Shown: positions 16,184 to 24,762, counted from the stretch's first letter. The stretch: 64,000 nt of DNA from Microbacterium rhizomatis (GCF_008710745.1 NZ_VYSA01000002.1:248001-312000), one strand, 5' to 3'. The notes: generated from the letters alone by a model not told the origin. A program made the numbers and translations.

Positions 16184-18063
16184 GATCGGACTCCCTTCGA
16201 GGCGGACGCCGCGAGGGCCGGCCGAGCCGGACCCTCGTCCAGGATCGCGTCCAGCAGCGACTTCGTGTACGGGTGCTCGGGGTGGTTGAAGATGGCGCGC
16301 ACCGGACCGGTCTCGACGAACAGGCCGCTCTGCATGACAGTCACACGGTCGCACAGGTCGGCGACGACCCCGAAGTTGTGCGTGACCAGCAGCATCGCCA
16401 TCTGGCGCTCGGCCTGCAGATCGCGCAGGAGGTCGAGAACCTCGGCCTGCACCGTGACGTCGAGCGCGGTGGTCGGCTCGTCGGCGATGATCAGATCGGG
16501 GTCGGTCGAGACCGCCCCCGCGATCAGCACGCGCTGGGCCATGCCGCCCGAGACCTCGAACGGATAGGCCTTGAAGGTGCGCAGCGGCTGCGGGATGCCC
16601 ACGCGCTCGAGGAGCGAGAGCGCCTTGTCGGTCGCTTCCTTCTTCGTCATCCCCAGGGTGACGCGCAGGGGCTCGACGAGCTGGCTGCCGATCGTGAACG
16701 ACGCGTCGAGGTTCGACATCGGCTCCTGCGGGATGTAGGCGATCCTTCGGCCCCGGATGCCGCTGTACACAGCATCCGAGCCGTTCTGCAGCTGGGTGCC
16801 CTCGTACTCGATCGTTCCGCCCGTGACGCTTCCGCCCTTGGGGAGGAGCCCGAGCACGGCGAACGCGGTCTGCGACTTGCCCGAACCGGATTCGCCGATC
16901 AAACCGTGCACCTCGCCCTTGCGGATCTCGAGCGAGACGCCGTGCACGACCTCGGTCGTGCTGCCGTCGCTCTGGCCGTAGCCCACGCGCAGATCCTTGA
17001 TACTGAGCACGACCTCGCGGGAGCGCAGGGCGGACTGCTCGTCGTCGGCGTGCCGGATCGGGTCGCCCTCCGCCGTGCCACCGTCAGCCAGCACGATGTC
17101 GAAACTGTCGTCGAGGTCGGTGACGCTCGTCGCCGTCGTGACCGCGGCGACCGAGCCGGTGAGGGTGGTCACGGCCCTGCGACGCTTGCGGCGGACGACG
17201 ATCGTGCGCTCCAGGACGTCGCGCATGCCGTTGGCGAGCAGTGTCAGCGCGACGCTGGTCAGACCGATCGCGAGCGAGGGCCACAGCATGAGCAGCGGCT
17301 GCTTGTAGATGTTCGCGAACGCATCGTTGAGCATCGATCCCCAGGTCGGGACCGACGTGTCACCGAGCCCGAGGAACTCGAGGCCGGACTGGATCGCGAT
17401 CGCGATGCCCGCCACGATCGCGGTCTGGATGATGATCGGCGCACGAACGACCGACAGCACGTGGCGACCGATGATGCGGGCGTCGCTGAGACCGGAGACC
17501 CGTGCGGCGTCGACGAAGAGCTCCGATCGCACGGCCGTGACCGACGTGTAGACGAGCCGGAAGTAGGCCGGCGCCAGGATGATGCCGAAGATGACCATCG
17601 AGATCCACACCGAGGGGCCGAGCACGGCGCGTGCCGCGAGCAGCACGACCATGCCGGGAAGAGCCATCACGAGCGAGGTGAACCACGAGGCGACGTTGTC
17701 GAACCAGCCCTGGTAGTACCCGGCGAGGAGGCCGGAGGTGACACCGAAGACCAGCGAGACGACGACGGCGAGGACGGCGGCCGCGACGCTGACCTGGGTG
17801 GCCACGAGGAGACGCGAGAGCACATCGCGGCCGGCACTGTCGGCGCCGAGGAGGTGCTCCGGGCTCGGGGGCGCCAGGATCAGCTGCAGCGACGCGAGAT
17901 TGGGGTCGTAAGGGGCGATGAGCGGGCCGATGAAGGCGATGAGGACGACGATCGCGAGGAAGATCAGCGAGATCAGCGACAGCGGTCTGCGCAGCAGCCT
18001 GCGGAAGAGGTGCGGGCTGGTGCTCGTCGCGGGGATGGACGTCGGGACTTCGATAGCGGTCAT
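16180..18063 (-). CDS. fused ABC transporter permease and ATPase (DppC-DppD type)
   Basis: The 627-residue protein joins two normally separate subunits. Residues 1 to about 310 form a DppC/OppC permease, with an N-terminal transmembrane helix, HLLGADSAGRDVLSRLL, about five further helices and the EAA-like loop DAARVSGLSDARIIGRHVL. After an acidic linker (about 311-350) comes a complete OppD-type ATPase with Walker A GESGSGKS, signature VSGGMAQR and Walker B LIIADEPTTALDVT. No frameshift is needed; it is a true fusion, known in actinobacterial importers. It overlaps the DppB-type permease and the DppF-type ATPase genes by 4 bp on each side. Confidence 0.92.
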   Translation of the reverse strand: MTAIEVPTSIPATSTSPHLFRRLLRRPLSLISLIFLAIVVLIAFIGPLIAPYDPNLASLQLILAPPSPEHLLGADSAGRDVLSRLLVATQVSVAAAVLAVVVSLVFGVTSGLLAGYYQGWFDNVASWFTSLVMALPGMVVLLAARAVLGPSVWISMVIFGIILAPAYFRLVYTSVTAVRSELFVDAARVSGLSDARIIGRHVLSVVRAPIIIQTAIVAGIAIAIQSGLEFLGLGDTSVPTWGSMLNDAFANIYKQPLLMLWPSLAIGLTSVALTLLANGMRDVLERTIVVRRKRRRAVTTLTGSVAAVTTATSVTDLDDSFDIVLADGGTAEGDPIRHADDEQSALRSREVVLSIKDLRVGYGQSDGSTTEVVHGVSLEIRKGEVHGLIGESGSGKSQTAFAVLGLLPKGGSVTGGTIEYEGTQLQNGSDAVYSGIRGRRIAYIPQEPMSNLDASFTIGSQLVEPLRVTLGMTKKEATDKALSLLERVGIPQPLRTFKAYPFEVSGGMAQRVLIAGAVSTDPDLIIADEPTTALDVTVQAEVLDLLRDLQAERQMAMLLVTHNFGVVADLCDRVTVMQSGLFVETGPVRAIFNHPEHPYTKSLLDAILDEGPARPALAASASKGVRS

Positions 18064-19001
18064 GACAGTCGGACCTTCGGGTTGAGTGCAGCCTGTGCGA
18101 GGTCGATCACGAGGTTGACGACGACGGCGATGATCGCGGTCACGATGACGATCCCCATCACGACGGGGATGTCGCCGGACGTCGTCGCCTGCACGGTGAG
18201 CGATCCGATGCCGGGCAGGGCGAAGATCTGCTCGACGATGACGGCGCCGCCGATCATGCCGATGAACTGGACGGCCAGGAGGGAGAGCGCGGGGCCGCCG
18301 GCGTTGCGCAGCACGTGCTTGTACACGACGCGGTTGGAGCTGAGGCCGCGACTGCGGAGCGTCCGCACGTAGTCACGGCTGACGCCGTCGAGCACCGAGC
18401 CGCGGACCTGCTGGGCGATCGAGGCGATCGCTCCGAGCGAGAGGGCGATGATCGGCAGCGTGACGCTGCTCAGCCAACCCGTGAACGACGTCGTTATGGG
18501 GATGTATCCGGTCGCCTTGAACCAGTGCAGATTGACGGCGAACACGAGGACGAGGAAGAGCGCGATCAGGAAGCCGGGGATCGCGAAGCCGATGATCGAG
18601 ATGAACTGCACGGTTCCGTCGACCCATCCGCCGCGGCGGGCGGCGAGGATGCCGAAGACGACGGAGAAGATCGCGGCGAGCAGGATCGCGCCGATCACGA
18701 TCGACAGCGTGACCGAGAGCCGGCTGGCGAGCTGGACCGAGACGAGCTGGCCGTTGAACCATGACCTGCCCAGGTCTCCGGTCACCGCGGAGGTGAGCCA
18801 GTCCCAGAACTGCACGTACAGGGGCCGGTCGAGCCCGAGCTCAGCGGCTTTCTGCGCGACGAGTTCGTCGGAGGCGTTCTGGCCGAGAATCGTGCGAGCG
18901 ATGTTGCCACTGCCGAGGTAGAGCAGCGTGAAGGCGATCACCGTGATCACGACGACCAGCACGATGCCCGACAGCACGCGGCGCAGAATGAAGCTGAGCA
19001 T
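18060..19001 (-). CDS. ABC transporter permease (DppB/OppB type)
   Basis: The 313-residue membrane protein starts with a transmembrane helix (about 7-30), then a periplasmic-side loop of about 65 residues, then five more helices. The loop preceding the last helices holds the cytoplasmic EAA region VRTLRSRGLSSNRVVYKHVLRNA, which contacts the ATPase. This is the standard first permease of peptide-type ABC importers. The stop overlaps the start of the fused permease-ATPase as ATGA. A large hairpin separates it from the binding-protein gene, which is transcribed first. Confidence 0.92.
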   Translation of the reverse strand: MLSFILRRVLSGIVLVVVITVIAFTLLYLGSGNIARTILGQNASDELVAQKAAELGLDRPLYVQFWDWLTSAVTGDLGRSWFNGQLVSVQLASRLSVTLSIVIGAILLAAIFSVVFGILAARRGGWVDGTVQFISIIGFAIPGFLIALFLVLVFAVNLHWFKATGYIPITTSFTGWLSSVTLPIIALSLGAIASIAQQVRGSVLDGVSRDYVRTLRSRGLSSNRVVYKHVLRNAGGPALSLLAVQFIGMIGGAVIVEQIFALPGIGSLTVQATTSGDIPVVMGIVIVTAIIAVVVNLVIDLAQAALNPKVRLS

Positions 19002-19037
19002 GCGCTCTCCTACTCCTGTGTAGAGGTACGGGTATGG

Positions 19038-19069
19038 GCCGGCCCGCCCGATCGCTCGGGCGGGCCGGC
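19038..19069 (-). terminator. 14-bp perfect hairpin after the binding-protein gene
   Basis: Arms at 19038-19051 and 19056-19069 (GCCGGCCCGCCCGA and its complement) with a TCGC loop sit between the solute-binding protein stop and the permease start. Such hairpins commonly let the binding protein be made in excess over membrane subunits by protecting or partly terminating the mRNA. Confidence 0.7.
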
Positions 19070-19075
19070 GCGGTG

Positions 19076-20602
19076 CTACTGCTTCGGGACGAAGTCGTAG
19101 ATCGCGGGGTACGCGTTGGTCGGGAGCATCTCGACGGTCGTGTTGGCGTCCGTCGCGAAGCTGCCCTGCACACGGTAGAAGGGGGCGAACCAGGCCTGCT
19201 CGACGATGTACTTGTTCAGCTCCTTCGCGACAGAGGCCTGCGTGGCCGCGTCACCGTACTGGATCTGCGTGATGTAGTCGTCGACCTGCGGGTCCTGGTA
19301 CTTGAAGGGGTTGAACACCGCAGTGGGAGCGATCATGAACTGGATCAGCTGCCAGTCGGGGTTCTGCTCCAGCGCCATGAACGTGGCCGGGTACTTCGGC
19401 GCCAGCATGTCGGCGATGAAGTTGCCCACCGCGACGTCCGTCGCCTGCACCGTGATGCCGACGTCCGCAAGCTGCTGGGCGACCAGCGTGTAGGTGGTCG
19501 CACCGAGCACGGAGACTGTCGGCATGGCGATCGTCAGCCCGTTCGGGTAACCCGCCTCGGCCAGAAGCTCCTTCGCCTTCGCCGGGTCGTAGTCGTAGTA
19601 GCTGTCCAGCGACGGGTCGTATGCGGCCGACGTCTCGGGGAACACCTGCGTGGTCACCGTGCCGTGATCGGTCTGGAGCGCCTTCAGCAGGCCGGCGCGA
19701 TCGAACGCGTAGTTGATCGCCTGGCGCACCTTGACGTTGCCGAGTGCGGGGTCCATCGAACCCGCGCGGTCCAGGAGCAGCAGGCCCTGGAAGTCGAGCT
19801 CGTTCGAGTTGACGGTCCAGCCCGCGGCCTCGACCTCGGTCAGCGCATCGTTGTTGGCGAGCTTGACGCCGTTGGCCTCACCGGCCTTGATCGCGTTGAG
19901 CGCGGCGGTCGGGTCGCTGAGCACGTTGATGACGAGGTTGTCGTAGTGCTGCGCATCCTTGTTCCAGTAGTCGGGGTTCTTCTTGTACGAGTAGCTGGTG
20001 CCGGTCACCGTCGCAGCGGTGTCGAGCATGTAAGGTCCCGAGCCGACGGGGGTGGTCGCGACATCCGCGCTCGTGAGCGATGCGGCGGAGCCGACGAGAC
20101 CCGGGTCACGGGTGAGGTAGTTGAGCATGGCCGGGTCGGGCGCGCTCATCGTGATGACGACGGTCTTGTCGTCCGGGGCGGTGAAGCCCGACACCCCGGC
20201 GAAGTAGCCCGCGTCCGGCGACGTGCCGGCCTTGAAGCGCTCGAGGTTCTGCACGACCACGTCTCCGGTGAGCTTCGAGCCGTCCGTGAACGTGACGTCA
20301 TCGCGGAGGGTGAGGGTCAGCACGGTGTTGTCGTCGTTGTACGACCAGTCGGTCGCGAGCCACGGCTTGATCTCGCCTTCGGGGGTCGCGAGCAGGAGCG
20401 TGTCGAACACGGCCTGGTAGAACGGCGCGCGGTTGCCCCATTCCGACCCCGCGGGATCGAACGTCGTGGGGGCGGTGATCGCGCCGAGCGTCAGCGTGCC
20501 GCCGCTACCGCCCGAACCGTCACCGCTCCCGCCGCCGGCGCAACCGGTGAGCGCGAGCGCCGCGATCGCGAGAACAGCAGCTGTGGATTTCCAACGGAAC
20601 AT
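19076..20602 (-). CDS. ABC transporter solute-binding lipoprotein, family 5 (SBP_bac_5)
   Basis: The 508-residue lipoprotein has a signal peptide with lipobox LTGC (Cys at about residue 21) followed by a Gly/Ser-rich tether. The body is a cluster C (peptide/oligosaccharide) binding protein, with TFDPAGSEWGNRAPFYQAVFDTLL, the WSYNDDNTVLTLTLRDDVTFTDG segment and the RQAINYAFDR motif. It should capture the ligand outside the membrane for the permease-ATPase complex encoded downstream. It is the first gene of the long minus-strand operon and is divergent from a TetR regulator across 145 bases. Oligosaccharide as ligand is inferred from the downstream hydrolases. Confidence 0.92.
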   Translation of the reverse strand: MFRWKSTAAVLAIAALALTGCAGGGSGDGSGGSGGTLTLGAITAPTTFDPAGSEWGNRAPFYQAVFDTLLLATPEGEIKPWLATDWSYNDDNTVLTLTLRDDVTFTDGSKLTGDVVVQNLERFKAGTSPDAGYFAGVSGFTAPDDKTVVITMSAPDPAMLNYLTRDPGLVGSAASLTSADVATTPVGSGPYMLDTAATVTGTSYSYKKNPDYWNKDAQHYDNLVINVLSDPTAALNAIKAGEANGVKLANNDALTEVEAAGWTVNSNELDFQGLLLLDRAGSMDPALGNVKVRQAINYAFDRAGLLKALQTDHGTVTTQVFPETSAAYDPSLDSYYDYDPAKAKELLAEAGYPNGLTIAMPTVSVLGATTYTLVAQQLADVGITVQATDVAVGNFIADMLAPKYPATFMALEQNPDWQLIQFMIAPTAVFNPFKYQDPQVDDYITQIQYGDAATQASVAKELNKYIVEQAWFAPFYRVQGSFATDANTTVEMLPTNAYPAIYDFVPKQ

Positions 20603-20711
20603 CCTTGGTCCCTTCTCCTGGACGCTCCGCCTCTGGTGCGCCTCTGATCGAGGAAATTATCACCAATCCCGAGTGTTCACTAGGTTTTAGGCCAAAAATC
20701 TTCAGATGACT

Positions 20712-20731
20712 CGGTTTTCGTTATCAAACCG
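20712..20731. promoter_or_regulatory. candidate TetR operator between the two divergent genes
   Basis: CGGTTT (20712-20717), 8 bases, AAACCG (20726-20731) form a perfect 6-bp inverted repeat just before the tetR start. An imperfect palindrome centred on GGCC (TTTTAGGCCAAAA, 20685-20697) lies closer to the binding-protein promoter. Either could be bound by the adjacent regulator. Confidence 0.45.
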
Positions 20732-20747
20732 CTATCGTGTCCTCATC

Positions 20748-21371
20748 ATGAGCGAGCCCGAGACTCCGCCCCGCACTCGCAAGCCGCGCGGGGAATACGC
20801 CAAGACGAAGCAGACGCGCGAGGCGATCCTGGATGCTGCGCTCGAGGTGTTCGCCGAGTCCGGCTACCGATCGGGGTCGATCAGGGAGGTCGCCCTCCGC
20901 GTCGGGATGAGCGAACCGGGACTTCTGCATCACTTCCCGAGCAAGCCGGAACTGCTCGCGGCCGTGCTGGAGCGGCGCGACCATCATTCCGAGAGCATGC
21001 TCCCCGGGGAGGAAGAGGCGGGGACGCTCACCTTGCGAGGGCTGATCGAGCTCGCAAGCTACAACGCGACCATTCCGGGCGTGGTGGAGCTCTATTGCGT
21101 GCTCTCGGCCGAGGCGACCGCGCCGGATCACCCCGCACACGACTACTTCACGTCCCGTTACGAGAACACGCGGATCGTGCTCACGCGCGCGTTCCGCGTG
21201 CTCGACGGCGAGCGCCGACTCCTGCGCGGGGTCACGCCCGAAGGCGCGGCGATCGCGACGATCGCCATGATGGACGGGCTACAGGTGCAGTGGTTGCTCA
21301 ACCGCGAGCTGATGGACATGTCGCACGAGCTGCGCGGCTTCTTCCGGACGTTCGTCGACGCCGAGCTCTGA
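20748..21371 (+). CDS. TetR/AcrR family transcriptional regulator of the polysaccharide locus
   Basis: The 207-residue repressor-type protein has an N-terminal helix-turn-helix (about 20-65: ILDAALEVFAESGYRSGSIREVALRVGMSEPGLLHHFPSK, written here in part as seen) and a ligand-binding C-terminal domain ending VDAEL. It is divergent from the importer operon and is likely its repressor, responding to a sugar ligand. ATG 20748-20750 is chosen since the upstream in-frame ATG at 20706 would lie inside the promoter. The gene at 22038-22658 encodes a close paralogue with the same framework (GVVELYxxLxAEAT, MDGLQVQWLL), so the two may recognise related signals. Confidence 0.88.
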   Translation: MSEPETPPRTRKPRGEYAKTKQTREAILDAALEVFAESGYRSGSIREVALRVGMSEPGLLHHFPSKPELLAAVLERRDHHSESMLPGEEEAGTLTLRGLIELASYNATIPGVVELYCVLSAEATAPDHPAHDYFTSRYENTRIVLTRAFRVLDGERRLLRGVTPEGAAIATIAMMDGLQVQWLLNRELMDMSHELRGFFRTFVDAEL

Positions 21372-21380
21372 GCGATCGGC

Positions 21381-21977
21381 TCAGCGCGACGCCCGTGCGC
21401 GTCGGGGCTTGTCTTCTCCCGCCTTCGGCGCGTCCGCGGTGACGTCGATGCGCGGGTGACCCCCGCGCGAGTACCAGACGCCCTCGCGCCCCTCGGCGCC
21501 GTGCTGCGCTGCGCGCACCGCCCGCTCGTCCGCCCATCCGTTGAGGCGGTGGCCCGAGTGGCCGCGGACGTGCTCGAGGATCACATCGGGGAGCCCGGCG
21601 GCCCGGCGCGCGTCGCGCGCGTCGATCATCTCGCGCAGGATGTCGGCGTTCTTCGTCGGCGCACCCGTCGTCGTCTTCCACCCGCGCCGGGCGTGGTTGT
21701 CCATCCACGAGCGATACGTGTCCAGCGCATAGGTGGAGTCGGCCTGCACCCGCAGCCGCGCGATGTGCGCGTGGTCGCGCACCGCGTGGAGGAGCGCGAG
21801 CAGCTCGCCGATGTTGTTCGTGCCGTGCAGGAGCGAGCCCGCGGCCCATTCCCCGTCTTCGCCGACCCACGCCCAGCCGGCAGGTCCGGGGTTGCGCTGG
21901 CAGGCTCCGTCTGTCGCGACGGTGTACTCGGCATCGCCGAGGGGGGCTGCGGTCGATTCCGCGTCGGGATGGGGCAT
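21381..21977 (-). CDS. rnhA: ribonuclease HI family protein
   Basis: The 198-residue protein contains an RNase H fold that degrades RNA in RNA:DNA hybrids. All acidic active-site residues are visible: Asp in TDGACQRNPGPAGWAWV, Glu in NNIGELLALL, Asp in QADSTYALD and Asp in GWADERA, with the catalytic-loop His in HVRGHSGHRLN. A tail of about 45 residues, basic at the end, follows the domain. Start ATG 21975-21977 has GGAAGGA upstream; an in-frame ATG further upstream has no ribosome site. It converges on the TetR gene, with 9 bases between stops. Confidence 0.9.
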   Translation of the reverse strand: MPHPDAESTAAPLGDAEYTVATDGACQRNPGPAGWAWVGEDGEWAAGSLLHGTNNIGELLALLHAVRDHAHIARLRVQADSTYALDTYRSWMDNHARRGWKTTTGAPTKNADILREMIDARDARRAAGLPDVILEHVRGHSGHRLNGWADERAVRAAQHGAEGREGVWYSRGGHPRIDVTADAPKAGEDKPRRARASR

Positions 21978-22037
21978 CCGTTGTTCCTTCCGCGCGTGGC
22001 GCCTCAGCAGGCTACCCGACACGGCCGGGCGTGCCGG

Positions 22038-22658
22038 TCAGAGCTCGAGGCGCGTGATGATCCTGAGAAAGGCGGCCAGCTCGTCGGCCATGTCGAGCGC
22101 GCCGCGATCGAGCAGCCACTGCACCTGGAGTCCGTCCATGATGGCGATCGTCGCGTCGGCCGCACTCTGCGGTGTCACCCCGGCCGCCAGCTGCCCCTCT
22201 TCTTCGAGCTGGCGGAAGGAATCGACGATCGACGCGCGCACGAACTCGTACCGACTGACGAAGTAGCCGTGAGCGGGGTGGGAGTCCGACGTCGCCTCCG
22301 CGGCGAGGATCGCATAGAGCTCGACCACGCCCGGCGTCGAGGCGTTGTGGCGCACGAGCGCGATGAGTCCCCGGATCGACTGTTCGCCGGGCAGCCGGTC
22401 GATCGGTGCGATGGCATACGAACGCTGGTCGCGATGGTCGAGCACCCCCTGCAGCAACCCCGCCTTCGAATGGAAGTGGTGCATGAGAGCGGGCTCGCTC
22501 ATCCCGACGCGTTCGGCGATGTGGCGCAGCGATCCGCCGCGGTACCCGGCCTCGGCGAACACCTCCAGTGCCGCATCGAGGATCGCCGCCCGTGTGGCAG
22601 CCGTCTTGGCGTAGGGCCCGCGCGCTCGTCGGGCCCGCGGCGCACTGACGGGATCCAT
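22038..22658 (-). CDS. second TetR/AcrR family transcriptional regulator
   Basis: The 206-residue protein has an N-terminal HTH (AAILDAALEVFAEAGYRGG, SLRHIAERVGMSEPALMHHF) and a C-terminal ligand domain. It is clearly related to the TetR at 20748 along its whole length, with the same segments STPGVVELYAILAAEAT and IMDGLQVQWLLDRGALDM. No target operon is adjacent on the divergent side within 150 bases, since the next gene lies on the same strand. It could cross-regulate the carbohydrate locus 1.3 kb away. Confidence 0.86.
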   Translation of the reverse strand: MDPVSAPRARRARGPYAKTAATRAAILDAALEVFAEAGYRGGSLRHIAERVGMSEPALMHHFHSKAGLLQGVLDHRDQRSYAIAPIDRLPGEQSIRGLIALVRHNASTPGVVELYAILAAEATSDSHPAHGYFVSRYEFVRASIVDSFRQLEEEGQLAAGVTPQSAADATIAIMDGLQVQWLLDRGALDMADELAAFLRIITRLEL

Positions 22659-22754
22659 CGCACCTCCGCGATCGTCCGGCGCACCATCGGTGTGCGCCCC
22701 GCAGCCACTCTAAACCGAATCCCGAGCACCCGCTCTGTTTTCGCCCGCATATTC

Positions 22755-22829
22755 CCCGCGAGACCGGATATGCGGCACGAGACCGGGGCAGACGCTTACC
22801 TTCTCGCGGCGCCTATCCGGTCTCGCGGG
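22755..22829. repeat. 16-bp perfect inverted repeat with extra half-site
   Basis: CCCGCGAGACCGGATA at 22755-22770 is matched by its exact complement at 22814-22829. The 43-base loop holds a third GAGACCGG (22780-22787). The right arm includes the stop and last codons of the GNAT gene. It may be a REP-like element, or a terminator facing the GNAT gene. Confidence 0.7.
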
Positions 22830-23355
22830 AGGGAACGAGGGGTGCGGGGGGTGCGAGGGGTGCGAGGGTGCGCAGGGGCTTGCGCATGAAGACCTGGGCT
22901 GTGCCGTCGCCGTTGTCGATCCGGGTCGACTCGCGGTAGCCGCACTTCTCGTAGAGCGCGATGTTCGCCTCACTGAGGCTGCCGGTGAACAGCTCCGCGA
23001 CGGAGCTCGTCGACGATTCCTCCGCCTCGGCCAGCAAGCGCCGACCGATTCCTCTGCCCTGCATGTCGGGTGCGATCGCGATGCGCCCGATCAGCAGCAC
23101 ATCGTCGCCCTCGCTCGTGCGGATCGCACCGACGATGCGCTCACCCAGAAGCGCCACGAAGCCGCCCGCATCCTCCAGCTCCGCGGTCAGCTGCTCGAGC
23201 GTCTGCACCAGCGGACCCTGCGAGGGGTCGCCGTAGATCTGCGCCTCCGAGACGAATGCCGCGCGCTGCACGGTGAGCACCTCCCCCGCATCCGACGTGC
23301 GGATGGGACGCAGGACGATCGCCTGTTCAGAGGTCTCGTGACAGGTGGGGCCCAC
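22813..23355 (-). CDS. GNAT family N-acetyltransferase
   Basis: The 180-residue protein has the GNAT acetyl-CoA pyrophosphate loop in IAPDMQGRGIGRRLLAEAE and a C-terminal ALYEKCGYRESTRIDNGD typical of the fold. Substrate is unknown. The last 20 residues (Leu/Ala/Pro-rich, encoded by GTGCGAGGG-type repeats at about 22840-22875) look unlike the family and run into an inverted repeat, so the original C-terminus may have been replaced. Start choice is uncertain: ATG at 23353-23355 is first, but a start about 10 residues later would also keep the whole domain. Confidence 0.82.
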   Translation of the reverse strand: MGPTCHETSEQAIVLRPIRTSDAGEVLTVQRAAFVSEAQIYGDPSQGPLVQTLEQLTAELEDAGGFVALLGERIVGAIRTSEGDDVLLIGRIAIAPDMQGRGIGRRLLAEAEESSTSSVAELFTGSLSEANIALYEKCGYRESTRIDNGDGTAQVFMRKPLRTLAPLAPPAPLVPSRETG

Positions 23356-23369
23356 CCCTTCTCCGGTGA

Positions 23370-23618
23370 TCAGAGTGCCTTCTGGATCTTCTTCACCGCG
23401 CGCTTTCGCGCCTTCTCCGCATTCTTGGATGCTGTCGCCGTCGCCTTCTTCGCGCTCTTGACGGCGCGCGTGCGAGCCTTCGCCACGGTGGGGTCGTTCC
23501 AGAACGTCTTGGCGGCGTGAACCACCTCGCGATAGCGAGACCTGCCGGCCTTGGCGCCGAGCACGTAGGCTGTCGCGCCGATCGCGATGATGAGGATCCA
23601 GGTGCCGAAGGATTTCAT
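23370..23618 (-). CDS. small membrane protein with basic tail (YtxH-like)
   Basis: The 82-residue protein has one N-terminal transmembrane helix (SFGTWILIIAIGATAYVLGA) followed by a soluble tail very rich in Lys, Ala and Arg, ending KAL. ATG 23616-23618 is preceded by AGGAGA at good spacing; the longer open frame upstream is a shadow of the F420-type gene. The layout resembles YtxH-like small stress or envelope proteins of actinobacteria, but the assignment is weak. The basic tail could lie against membrane phospholipid or nucleic acid. It is 40 bases downstream of the LLM oxidoreductase on the same strand. Confidence 0.75.
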   Translation of the reverse strand: MKSFGTWILIIAIGATAYVLGAKAGRSRYREVVHAAKTFWNDPTVAKARTRAVKSAKKATATASKNAEKARKRAVKKIQKAL

Positions 23619-23658
23619 GTTTCTCCTGATGTCGTGGGGTTGTGGGTGTGCGGGCGGG

Positions 23659-24630
23659 TCAGAGGGCGCGGAGCTTCTCGAGGAGGGGCCCGGCGGCTTC
23701 GTCGAGGAATCGGGACTGCGCCTCGTCGCCGACCTGCACGAGCGCGACGTCCGTGAAACCGGCATCGAGGTATTCCTTGACGCCGGCGACGATCTTGTCG
23801 AGGTCCGGTCCGCAGGGGATCGCGTCGGCGACGTCTTCGGGACGCACGAACTGACTGGCCCCCGCGAATCCGGCCGGCGTGGGCAGGTCGGCATTGACCG
23901 ACCATCCTCCGGCGAACCAGCGGAACTGGTCGTGGGCGCGGGCGATGGCCGCCTTCTCGTCGGGGTCCCAGCTGATCGGCATCTGGCCGATCTTCCGGGA
24001 GCCGGGTCCGTGCGCCTCGTCCCAGGCGGTGAGCAGGTCCGCGTCGGGCTCGACAGCGACCAGGTGATCGGCGAGATCGCTGAACCGCTCGATCGAGCTG
24101 TCGCCCGAGACCGCCACAGCGAGCGGGACCGGCGTGTCGGGAGCATCCCAGATCCGTGCCGAGTCGACGCGGAAGTAGTCGCCCTCCCAGGTGACGAGCT
24201 CACCCGAGTGCAGTTCACGGATCAGGTGCATGGCCTCTTCGAGCATCGCCTGGCGGACCTGGACGGCGGGCCAGCCTTCGCCGACCACGTGCTCGTTCAG
24301 GTTCTCACCCGACCCGAGCCCGAGCGTGAAACGCCCCTCCGACAGGAGCTGGAGCGTCGCGGACTGCTGCGCGACGACCGCGGGGTGGTAGCGCATCGTC
24401 GGGCACGTGACGTACGTCATGAGCTCCACGGTCGAGGTCGCCTGCGCGACAGCGCCGAGAGTGACCCACGCGTTCGGCGAGTGCCCCTGGGTCGTGAGCC
24501 ATGGCGTGAAGTGATCGCTCGACACCTCGAAGTCGAAACCGAGAGCCTCTGCCGCCGTGGCATACCCCACGAGCTCCCGCGGACCGCTCTGCTCCGTCAT
24601 CAACGTGTACCCGAACCGTGCACTCACCAT
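23659..24630 (-). CDS. F420-dependent LLM-class oxidoreductase (TIGR03557-like)
   Basis: The 323-residue luciferase-like TIM-barrel protein matches the group related to F420-dependent glucose-6-phosphate dehydrogenase. It has GYTLMTEQSGPRELVGYA at the N-terminus, FEVSSDHFTPW, TYVTCPTMRYHPAVVAQ, LGLGSGENLNEHVVG and the ISWDPDEKAA region. It likely oxidises or reduces a small organic substrate with coenzyme F420. No F420 synthesis gene is in the window. Start is a family-consistent ATG at 24628-24630. It is downstream of the dps operon by about 130 bases and may be separately expressed. Confidence 0.88.
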   Translation of the reverse strand: MVSARFGYTLMTEQSGPRELVGYATAAEALGFDFEVSSDHFTPWLTTQGHSPNAWVTLGAVAQATSTVELMTYVTCPTMRYHPAVVAQQSATLQLLSEGRFTLGLGSGENLNEHVVGEGWPAVQVRQAMLEEAMHLIRELHSGELVTWEGDYFRVDSARIWDAPDTPVPLAVAVSGDSSIERFSDLADHLVAVEPDADLLTAWDEAHGPGSRKIGQMPISWDPDEKAAIARAHDQFRWFAGGWSVNADLPTPAGFAGASQFVRPEDVADAIPCGPDLDKIVAGVKEYLDAGFTDVALVQVGDEAQSRFLDEAAGPLLEKLRAL

Positions 24631-24762
24631 GGACTCCTTGTCGCTGCATCCGCGTCTTCGCCTTCAGTCTTCGCCTCCCCTGCCCGAGGAGGGGGGCCAT
24701 TGACGAGAAGCGTCAGGTCTGCAAGAGGCGGACGCGCCCAACGAAGGAGGACTGACCGGGAC

